A stretch of 31,997 nucleotides of DNA from Eubacterium sp. (GTDB taxonomy: Bacteria; Bacillota_A; Clostridia; Lachnospirales; Lachnospiraceae): positions 1 through 31,997 of the forward strand of contig JAILEL010000184.1 in NCBI GenBank assembly GCA_024687845.1. The letters run 5' to 3'. The position numbers and the translations under genes are program-made. Shown here one piece after another: positions 7,742-13,896 of this stretch (position 1 is the first letter of the stretch; every line of letters begins with the position of its first letter). The notes beneath the pieces were generated by a model, which worked only from the letters and a program-made list of their open reading frames with translations, made no database searches and had not been told where the DNA came from.

Positions 7742-8935
7742 TTAATATCCAAGAGCCTTTTTCATAGTATTCAGGTTTTCTTCCATAATACTGTAATACG
7801 TAACTCCACCTTCAATATCCTTTGAAGTTACTGACTGAAGAGAATTAAGTTTTATTATCTCCTGATCCTTACTCTCAGTGTTTTCTCTTACAGTCTCTGC
7901 AATTTTGCCATCACTACTTTCTATAGTACATATTGCAGGAGCCTTAACTTCATCAACTTTGCCGGCAAGGAATATAACTGTTTCAAAGCTTGCTTCTGTC
8001 TCAGCTGAGCATCCCACAAACGCTGCATAATAATCAAGTCCGTAATCATCGGTCATATATCTGAATGGGAATCTGTCACCAAAAATCAGCGTCTTTACAG
8101 GTGCATTGTCTACCGCTGACTGATATTCAGAATCAAGTCCGGCCAGTTTTTTATTATAAGCTTCTACATTAGCCTTATAGGCTGCTGCATTTTTTGAATC
8201 CTTTTCGCAGAGTTTGTCTGCAATAAGATTTGTAAGAACCTGTGTATCCTTTATTGAAAGCCAGATATGCTCATCATATTCTATCTCGCCTGCTTCGTGA
8301 TGATGGCCTTCTCCCTCATGTTCCTCATCATGATCACCGTCTTCATGTTCTGAATCCTCATGATCACCGTCTTCATGTTCTGAATCCTCATGGTCGCTGT
8401 CTTCATGTTCTTCTGATTCTTCATGATCATGATCTTCATCTTCCTCAGCTTCCATACCTTCAACAATCTCTTCTTCCTTGACACTGTCTCCAAGTACCTC
8501 TAAAAGATCAATAACAATCATATCCTTATTTGTAGCTTCTTTTAATGCATCATCTACCCATTTATCAGATTCACCACCAACATATATAAACATATCGCAG
8601 GTAGAAATTCGAGCTATATCAGCAGCTGTCGGCTGAAAGCTGTGCAAATCCACACCATTATCAAGCAGCATGGTAAGATCAATGCCATCAGCAGGACTCT
8701 TATCTGCACTATCCTGACTCATTCCAGCTATTTCTCTAACCCAGTCATATTCAGGAAATATAGTCGTAACGATAGATAATTTGCCATTCTTTTCAGTAGA
8801 AGCAGTTCCTGCACTGCCAGCAGAATTAGTTCCGCAGCCTGCGAGTCCGGCAATCATTGAGATTCCCATAAAAATCGCAGCACATTTTTTTATTACAGAT
8901 TTTTTTATCATATTCTTCTTTCTCATTTTAATCAT
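7742..8935 (-). CDS. znuA: zinc-binding lipoprotein of the ABC transporter, with acidic His-rich loop
   Basis: Substrate-binding protein of the ZnuA/TroA family, about 397 residues. Several starts are possible; the ATG at 8935, 28 bp after the fur stop and just after AAAAGG, or the ATG at 8926, are most likely. The longer frame from 9037 overlaps the fur gene. The signal peptide ends in lipobox LAGC (Cys34). The conserved start VTTIFPEYDWVREIAG, metal-ligand regions DLHSFQPTAADI and EYDEHIWLS, and the late SLQSVTSKDIEGGVTYYSIM fit the family. Residues about 160-215 form an extended His/Asp/Glu loop partly built from 10-residue repeats (DHEDSEHEDG); such loops are thought to capture zinc and pass it to the main site. 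This loop favours zinc over manganese. Confidence 0.9.
   Translation of the reverse strand: MIKMRKKNMIKKSVIKKCAAIFMGISMIAGLAGCGTNSAGSAGTASTEKNGKLSIVTTIFPEYDWVREIAGMSQDSADKSPADGIDLTMLLDNGVDLHSFQPTAADIARISTCDMFIYVGGESDKWVDDALKEATNKDMIVIDLLEVLGDSVKEEEIVEGMEAEEDEDHDHEESEEHEDSDHEDSEHEDGDHEDSEHEDGDHDEEHEGEGHHHEAGEIEYDEHIWLSIKDTQVLTNLIADKLCEKDSKNAAAYKANVEAYNKKLAGLDSEYQSAVDNAPVKTLIFGDRFPFRYMTDDYGLDYYAAFVGCSAETEASFETVIFLAGKVDEVKAPAICTIESSDGKIAETVRENTESKDQEIIKLNSLQSVTSKDIEGGVTYYSIMEENLNTMKKALGY
8328..8418 (-). repeat. 30-bp tandem repeat coding for the zinc loop
   Basis: Two identical 30-bp copies (8328-8357 and 8358-8387) and a third diverged copy (from 8388) encode DHEDSEHEDG-type units in the His-rich loop of the zinc-binding lipoprotein. 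The identity of the first two copies points to recent duplication. Confidence 0.85.
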
Positions 8936-8963
8936 AATCCTTTTCTTTTGTTTTGATTCGTTA

Positions 8964-9380
8964 TTATCTGCATGCCTCACAAAGTCCGTAAAAAACTGTT
9001 CTCTTCGGATTAATAACAAAGCTGTGATTCTTTTCAATATGCTTTATCATTTCTTCTATTTCACCACAGTGCAGATGAATCAGTCTGCCACATTTCTCGC
9101 ATTTGCAGTGATAACAGGAAACAGCACCAGCTACATGCTCCTCATCACCAACATATTCATAGCAGGCAGAACTTCCACTTTCAAGAATATACTTATTAAC
9201 GATCCCTTCTTCCACCATTTTGTCCAACTGACGATATACCGTTGTAAGTCCAATAGGGTGGCCAGTCTCTTCAAAGTGCTTAGTTATATCATTAACTGTT
9301 ACATGCTCTCCTGTCCTGCTCATAAGAAATGCAGTAAGCTCCGCACGTTGTTTTGTTTTATACTGCGATTTGATGGTCAT
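8964..9380 (-). CDS. zur: Fur-family metal-responsive repressor, probably Zur
   Basis: A 138-residue protein of normal Fur-family length. Residues 1-80 form the winged helix, with recognition-helix sequence GLTTVYRQLDKM at about 44-55. The dimerisation and metal half carries CEKCG (Cys94, Cys97) and a closing CEAC (Cys134, Cys137), the four-cysteine structural zinc site. Further likely ligands are His91, Cys92, His102, His104 and Cys105 around CGRLIHLHCGEIE. First gene of the zinc uptake operon, with GGAG before its ATG, and two Fur-type boxes lie upstream at 9453-9493, so it probably represses its own operon when zinc is plentiful. Sequence alone does not fully separate Zur from Fur or PerR; the call rests on the zinc transporter it precedes. 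Confidence 0.88.
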   Translation of the reverse strand: MTIKSQYKTKQRAELTAFLMSRTGEHVTVNDITKHFEETGHPIGLTTVYRQLDKMVEEGIVNKYILESGSSACYEYVGDEEHVAGAVSCYHCKCEKCGRLIHLHCGEIEEMIKHIEKNHSFVINPKRTVFYGLCEACR

Positions 9381-9399
9381 CTACTAATCTCCATTCTAA

Positions 9400-9427
9400 A
9401 TCATAAGCCCAGTCAGCTTATTGCTAA
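9400..9427 (-). promoter_or_regulatory. weak candidate promoter for the zinc operon
   Basis: On the minus strand TTAGCA (9427-9422) and TATGAT (9405-9400) are separated by 16 bp, and transcription would start about 15-20 bases before the repressor ATG. The -35 match is poor, so the position is uncertain. Confidence 0.35.
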
Positions 9428-9452
9428 TAATTTCAATTACATGTGTACAAAA

Positions 9453-9493
9453 ATGAAAACCATTTTCATTTTCAATTTGAAAGTGATTTTCAT
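9453..9493. promoter_or_regulatory. double Fur/Zur-type operator
   Basis: Box 1 at 9453-9469 is a perfect 7-3-7 inverted repeat (ATGAAAA, CCA, TTTTCAT). Box 2 at 9477-9493 (TTGAAAG, TGA, TTTTCAT) is the same pattern with two mismatched pairs. Their centres are 24 bp apart, and a further perfect palindrome TTTCAATTTGAAA lies between and partly inside them at 9470-9482. The boxes resemble Fur-family sites of low-GC Gram-positives and lie about 75-115 bp upstream of the repressor ATG. Confidence 0.7.
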
Positions 9494-9538
9494 TTTAACC
9501 TTGCACTTTTATTTTGTCAAGGGTTACTATTCACGGTT

Positions 9539-9596
9539 TATGAGATATAATTGAAAAACAACTGCTTGCAGTTTGTTTTTCATATTATATCTCATA
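9539..9596. repeat. 58-bp fold-back palindrome between divergent genes
   Basis: Arms 9539-9565 and 9568-9596 pair over 27 bp with only two single-base bulges, leaving two unpaired bases between them. It begins TATGAGATATAAT and ends with the complement ATTATATCTCATA. It is not followed by a T run on either strand and lies between divergent genes, so it does not look like an ordinary terminator. A MITE-like remnant, a cruciform-forming regulatory site or part of a small RNA are possible. The rest of the 9381-9695 gap holds the Fur boxes and the candidate promoters. Confidence 0.75.
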
Positions 9597-9633
9597 ATAC
9601 CTGCGATTTAGCCGTCGATTACATAGTAATTAA

Positions 9634-9662
9634 TTGTTTTTTTCTAATATTTTTATTACAAT
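9634..9662 (+). promoter_or_regulatory. promoter of the TetR-family gene
   Basis: TTGTTT at 9634-9639 and TACAAT at 9657-9662 are separated by exactly 17 bp, close to the vegetative consensus, and lie 34 bp before the ATG at 9696. The spacer is almost pure A/T. Confidence 0.65.
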
Positions 9663-9695
9663 ACTAAAGAACATACTTGAAAGGAATTCATCATT

Positions 9696-10265
9696 ATGGC
9701 TGATAAAAAGTCTGACCGCCGGGTTTCAAAAACCCAGAAGGCAATTCGTGAAAGTCTGATTGAGCTGCTCTCCGAAAAAGATATTTCCAAAATCACCATT
9801 CAGGAGCTTGCGGATAAAGCAGATGTAAATCGCGTAACCATATACAAGCATTACTATGACATTTACGATCTATATGATAATGTTAAAAAAGATATAATGA
9901 CAGAGTTAGGTCTTCTCATGCTTAAATATCAGGAAATGTCTGCAGAGGATTTCACTAATGATTTTGTTCAATACATTGAAGATAATCCTAAATTATTCAA
10001 GATGATATTCAGTCCTTTTAATACAAGTGAGATTAATGAACAGTTCTGTAAAATGATTGAAGGAGTATTTCATATTGTGTGGACAGAAAGATTAAATGCA
10101 GATCTCACCGATGCACGAATCAAATATTTCTGCATTTACCATGCCAAGGGATGCATCGCAATCTTTGAAAACTGGGTTAATGAGAATTTCAGTCAGTCCA
10201 GAGAGGTTATTGCAGGAATCATCTCTGATATGAACAAAAATGCAGAGAAGAATCTTATTCAGTAA
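9696..10265 (+). CDS. TetR/AcrR-family transcriptional regulator
   Basis: A 189-residue protein and the only plus-strand gene in the window. Residues about 12-60 form the TetR helix-turn-helix (KAIRESLIELLSEKDISK, then IQELADKADVNRVTIYKHY and a YDLYDNV linker). The C-terminal half is helical with no recognised ligand pocket; its pattern resembles the DhaS/TetR_C-type Firmicutes regulators. AAAGGA lies about 10 bases before the ATG, and a good promoter is present. It is divergent from the zinc operon across 315 bp and convergent with the ion-channel gene, so no target is indicated by position. Its own promoter region is the simplest guess, since many of the family are autoregulated. Confidence 0.88.
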   Translation: MADKKSDRRVSKTQKAIRESLIELLSEKDISKITIQELADKADVNRVTIYKHYYDIYDLYDNVKKDIMTELGLLMLKYQEMSAEDFTNDFVQYIEDNPKLFKMIFSPFNTSEINEQFCKMIEGVFHIVWTERLNADLTDARIKYFCIYHAKGCIAIFENWVNENFSQSREVIAGIISDMNKNAEKNLIQ

Positions 10266-10278
10266 TAATGTATATTAT

Positions 10279-10320
10279 AAAAAAGTAAGGGAAATCGATT
10301 ATGATTCCCCTTACTTTTTT
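10279..10320. terminator. bidirectional intrinsic terminator
   Basis: The stem pairs AAAAAAGTAAGGG with CCCTTACTTTTTT, continuing inward with one mismatch to AATC/GATT around a short loop. It has a T run on both strands, so it can end the tetR transcript from the left and the channel-gene transcript from the right. Confidence 0.9.
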
Positions 10321-10329
10321 ACAAATCAT

Positions 10330-10359
10330 TTGCTAATTTGCTTATTTGCTGATTCACTA
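10330..10359 (-). repeat. octamer repeat block spanning a stop codon, copy B
   Basis: On the minus strand this block begins with the TAG stop of the channel gene and continues as degenerate 8-base units of AATTAGCA type. It matches copy A at 5308-5337 at 25 of 30 positions, in the same register relative to the stop. Here TAG, TGA, TAA and TAG occur in the same frame. Confidence 0.75.
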
Positions 10360-12381
10360 ATTCAGCATCAATACTATAAGTTCATCCTTTTCTTCCAAAA
10401 CTATCTTTTTGGAATTACCCGGATAAACCTGACCTTCATCAACTCCCAGTAGTACAGTACTGTCAAGATCGTCGTCTTTACCATCAGTTCTTGCAAATAT
10501 ATATTCGACTGCATTCTTAACAATTCCTATAGGAAGGGCTCTATGGTCAGTTGCCTCATAAACCCAAAGCATAAGCTCTCTCTTTGATTTGAATGAAAGA
10601 TCCAGATTTGAATTATTAAAGAAATCCCGAACTGAAATACATACAAGGTCAACATCATTCTGTTCTTCCTGATTAGCATTTATCGAGGATGAATCACCAT
10701 CAGATGTAATCATATCCTTGATAACATCAATTCTCATCGGATTCTTACCAAGCTGCGCATATACATGTCCAAGAACTTCATCACTTACAATAGTCTGGTC
10801 ATTATTCCTGCATTCTATAATGCTCTGATTCTGAGAATCAAGAATCTCAACTATTACATCTACATGTTCATTTTTTCTAATGGACTGCTTAAGATTAGAC
10901 CAGTACATAAGAGGCTTTTCATCTATGTGAACATCATTGACCAGATCATTTGATAAAAAGATTATAGAATCTGCATCGTTAGATGTCATACTTCCAAGCT
11001 CTCTCATAGGATTATAAATATCATTTACGATCACGTAATTATTCTTATCTGGAAGAAGTACATTTCCATAAATAGGGTTCTTATAATACTGCTTCAGTAT
11101 CTCTTCTTCATCAGGAGTTCCAGCGAGAATAACCTCAAGATCATCATTTTCATATTCTCTTTTATAACAGGAAAGACTTTCCAGAATATATGGAATCTTG
11201 CTACTGATACCCACAATAATGATTCGGGATTTTCTAAAGGAGATATTAGGAGACAGTTTCTTTGCCGGAAGCGGTTTATCAAGCTGGAAAGCTGATTTTC
11301 TCCTTCCAAATTCCTCCTCACTTTCAGCGATGTAAACTCTTTTATCATCCAGATCAAACATCGGAATAACTGAACGGTTCTCCCTGAGCTCATCATCAAT
11401 GGACTTGCCTTTCGGAATATCTTCAATATAGATCTCAACACCTTTGAAACTGAAAAGCTGTTTCATAACAGGATTCATAGATGGCATTATTGAAGTAACA
11501 GCAAACATCTTACCCATTATTTCATTATAATTTATTGAAACTGAATCCTGATTGTTGCTATCGTTATGATATTCGCTGATCATTTTATCCATCTTCTTGT
11601 TGCTGGTTTCAACAACAATATTTGTTTCAGACTTCTCTTTTAATGAAGAAAAATACCAGACGATATACATAAACAGTTTTGATACTTCAAAGCTTGAATC
11701 TGCCTCAGCAGAACCAGGAAGTATCCCATCCTTTTCCCTGTCCCCTGGAGTCATAAGAATAACTGTTTTTGCTGCACCTATGTTTATCTTATCCAGATCC
11801 AGTCTGGACATAGGATTTCCATCTCTGACAATTATATTCTTGAATCTTTTCTTGCTTCCAAGTTTATCATAAAGACTGTCGATATCATCCTGGATCTTCT
11901 GCTTATCATTGCGCGCAAGAATAACTATATAGGTGTTATCCACATCATCGAATCCGTAGTCAAGAATTATCGAAGGTACTTTGTTATTATAATTCAGTAT
12001 TACTATATGATCCCTCAGATCAAGAAACCTTTTATTGTTTGCAGTTTTCTCAAGGAATGAATTGATAATGCTCGTGATAAAACCGACTGTACCACCAGTA
12101 AGTGAGATCATACCTAAAAGAACGACTATAGTAGTAAATATGAGTGATATAGGTTCTTCACTGTAAATGTATTTACCACTTGGATTGACCATAAGCGTAA
12201 ATGCAAGACGAAGCAGCTCACCTATACTATGACCTTCATTCTCTGGAAGAACAGATATAAGTATTGCTGAAATTGCAATAAAAACTAAATTAACGATAAC
12301 AATCATGAAACAAATGTGAGAAGTCGGATTGTTCTCTTTGAATATGTTCCACTTATTTTTTAGATTTCCTTTTTTAAACAT
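10357..12381 (-). CDS. CASTOR/POLLUX-like putative ion channel
   Basis: A 674-residue protein from the ATG at 12381, which has AGGAAGG six bases upstream; the longer frame from 12408 lacks this. Two membrane helices lie at about residues 20-45 and 78-105 with a loop between them. The second (IVVLLGMISLTGGTVGFIT) followed by RDHIVILNYNNKVPSIILDY closely follows the CASTOR/POLLUX pattern of last membrane helix, linker and first RCK-like Rossmann fold. A second Rossmann-like unit starts near residue 385 (FRKSRIIIVGISSKIPYIL). No TVGYG potassium filter is seen, as expected for the family, whose plant members are nuclear cation channels. The bacterial role is unknown; ion or osmotic homeostasis is an inference. 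It is the last gene of the run beginning at the GH13 or uvrB gene. Confidence 0.8.
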   Translation of the reverse strand: MFKKGNLKNKWNIFKENNPTSHICFMIVIVNLVFIAISAILISVLPENEGHSIGELLRLAFTLMVNPSGKYIYSEEPISLIFTTIVVLLGMISLTGGTVGFITSIINSFLEKTANNKRFLDLRDHIVILNYNNKVPSIILDYGFDDVDNTYIVILARNDKQKIQDDIDSLYDKLGSKKRFKNIIVRDGNPMSRLDLDKINIGAAKTVILMTPGDREKDGILPGSAEADSSFEVSKLFMYIVWYFSSLKEKSETNIVVETSNKKMDKMISEYHNDSNNQDSVSINYNEIMGKMFAVTSIMPSMNPVMKQLFSFKGVEIYIEDIPKGKSIDDELRENRSVIPMFDLDDKRVYIAESEEEFGRRKSAFQLDKPLPAKKLSPNISFRKSRIIIVGISSKIPYILESLSCYKREYENDDLEVILAGTPDEEEILKQYYKNPIYGNVLLPDKNNYVIVNDIYNPMRELGSMTSNDADSIIFLSNDLVNDVHIDEKPLMYWSNLKQSIRKNEHVDVIVEILDSQNQSIIECRNNDQTIVSDEVLGHVYAQLGKNPMRIDVIKDMITSDGDSSSINANQEEQNDVDLVCISVRDFFNNSNLDLSFKSKRELMLWVYEATDHRALPIGIVKNAVEYIFARTDGKDDDLDSTVLLGVDEGQVYPGNSKKIVLEEKDELIVLMLN

Positions 12382-12420
12382 AATAACCTTCCTAATACAA
12401 CAAAACAATATATCTATAAA

Positions 12421-13365
12421 TCAGTCCTTTAATCCCATAATTCCATCCAGCATCTTCAGTGCCCTGACATTTTTCTCAACATCATGGACTCTTACAAATC
12501 TGCAGCCTGCCTGAGCAGCCAGGATTGTTGTTACAAGCGTTCCTTCCTCTCTTTCTTCCGGAGGAAGTTCCAGCACATTTCCAATCATTGATTTGCGGGA
12601 TGCTGCTAAAAGAACCGGATGACCTAATCTTTTTACTATCTGATTCAGATTTTTTACTACAAGAAGATTTTCTTTCTGTGTCTTAGCAAATCCTATTCCC
12701 GGATCAAGAATTATGTTATGTTTATCAATGCCTGCTTTATAAGCGATATCAAGACTTTCCTCAAGCCCCCATACTATCCTGTCTACCACGCCTTCTTCTC
12801 TGATACTGCTGACAAGCTCAACTGCACTCCTCTTGGAATTAGACTCCAGATATCGGACAAGAACCTCATCAGTTCTCTCTTCCATATTCCTTCCAAGGTT
12901 GTCATTATACATTATGCAAATGGGAACCTTTCTTGATGCTGTCAGCTCAGCCATACTCATACCGCCGGAAACATCATTACCTGCATCATTGAACCTGTCA
13001 TATCTAAGCCCCCAGATATCATTTATCATATCTGCCCCTGCGTCCAAAGCCGCCTCTGCAACCTGAGGTTTATACGTATCAATAGATATCGGAACATCTG
13101 TCTCCTTTTTTATGGAAGCTATAACCTTGCAGACTCTGTCGATTTCTTCCTGAACGGAGATTCTCTCGTGCCCTGGCCTCGTGCTTTCTCCACCGATATC
13201 AATTATATCCGCTCCCTCATGGGCCATATCCAGCGCATGCTTCAAGGCTATATCTGTACTAATGTAATTCCCGCCATCCGAAAATGAATCAGGCGTTACA
13301 TTCAGAATTCCCATTACATATACTTTGTTTTGTTTTACGTTGAAATTTTTTTCCCCTATTTTCAT
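12421..13365 (-). CDS. folP: dihydropteroate synthase
   Basis: Joins p-aminobenzoate to 6-hydroxymethyl-dihydropterin diphosphate to make dihydropteroate in the folate pathway. The 314-residue chain has the family motifs: MGILNVTPDSFSDGG near the start, DIIDIGGESTRPG, ISIDTYKPQVAEAALDAGAD with MINDIWGL, DPGIGFAKTQKENL, AASRKSMIG and the final VRVHDV. It is longer than the common 260-290 residues because of extra sequence around residues 125-195, and the usual HM pair after the fourth strand reads ICIMYNDN. The frame extends upstream to a TTG at 13413 inside the PAP2 gene; the ATG at 13365 is chosen although its ribosome site is weak. No other folate gene is adjacent. Confidence 0.93.
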   Translation of the reverse strand: MKIGEKNFNVKQNKVYVMGILNVTPDSFSDGGNYISTDIALKHALDMAHEGADIIDIGGESTRPGHERISVQEEIDRVCKVIASIKKETDVPISIDTYKPQVAEAALDAGADMINDIWGLRYDRFNDAGNDVSGGMSMAELTASRKVPICIMYNDNLGRNMEERTDEVLVRYLESNSKRSAVELVSSIREEGVVDRIVWGLEESLDIAYKAGIDKHNIILDPGIGFAKTQKENLLVVKNLNQIVKRLGHPVLLAASRKSMIGNVLELPPEEREEGTLVTTILAAQAGCRFVRVHDVEKNVRALKMLDGIMGLKD

Positions 13366-13387
13366 ATTCGCACTTTTCTTATCTTTC

Positions 13388-13843
13388 TTATAAGTGTACA
13401 AGTATCGCCACAACTATTCCAAGTACCAGTCCAGCACCTACCTGAGCAGGTGTATGACCAACAAATTCTTTAAGCTTTTCCTCATAGCTAAGTTCTGTTC
13501 CACCAAGCTTCTCCATGAAGCCCATCATTTCATTTATTACCTTAGCCTGTTTTCCAGTCTCCAGACGAACCCCCATCGCATCATGCATTACTACTATTGC
13601 AATAATAGTGGCAATTGCGAAAAGTGGAGAACTAAGTCCACATTCTATTCCGGTAGATACCGCAACAGCAGTTACGGTGGCAGAATGTCCACTTGGCATT
13701 CCGCCATCACCAAAAAGCCTTTCTAACTGAAACTTTTTATTGATTACCAGAAATATAATCGTTTTCAGAACCTGAGCTGTAGCCCATCCGATAATTCCGC
13801 TAATCAGTATTTTATTTGAGAAAAACTCAGTTACATATTCCAT
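13388..13843 (-). CDS. divergent PAP2-family membrane protein (DUF212 type)
   Basis: A 151-residue membrane protein with about four hydrophobic segments. The block GDGGMPSGHSATVTAVAVSTG near residues 45-65 carries the SGHS core of PAP2 acid phosphatases, and VVMHDAMGVRLETGKQA near 88-104 matches the short divergent PAP2 family found in Firmicutes and plants. Activity on lipid phosphates is possible but not established for this subgroup. AGAGGTG seven bases before the ATG gives a clear start. It follows uvrA after 53 bp and precedes folP by 22 bp in the same direction. Confidence 0.88.
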   Translation of the reverse strand: MEYVTEFFSNKILISGIIGWATAQVLKTIIFLVINKKFQLERLFGDGGMPSGHSATVTAVAVSTGIECGLSSPLFAIATIIAIVVMHDAMGVRLETGKQAKVINEMMGFMEKLGGTELSYEEKLKEFVGHTPAQVGAGLVLGIVVAILVHL

Positions 13844-13896
13844 TAAGCACCTCTTAAAACACTACTCTCCAACCTGTCAAAAAGCATCCCTCAGCC

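Noticed and set aside
8281..8493. A Met/Lys-rich minus-strand frame within znuA
   Set aside because: It is an out-of-frame reading of the 30-bp zinc-loop repeats and has no ribosome site.
8964..9037. Upstream extension of the zinc-binding protein to 9037
   Set aside because: It overlaps the end of the repressor gene and would bury the signal peptide behind 34 residues; starts at 8935 or 8926 are better.
8781..9554. A 257-codon plus-strand open frame
   Set aside because: It runs antisense across the znuA start, the whole repressor gene and the operator; the peptide is Phe/Ile-rich low-complexity with no domain, so it is a shadow frame.
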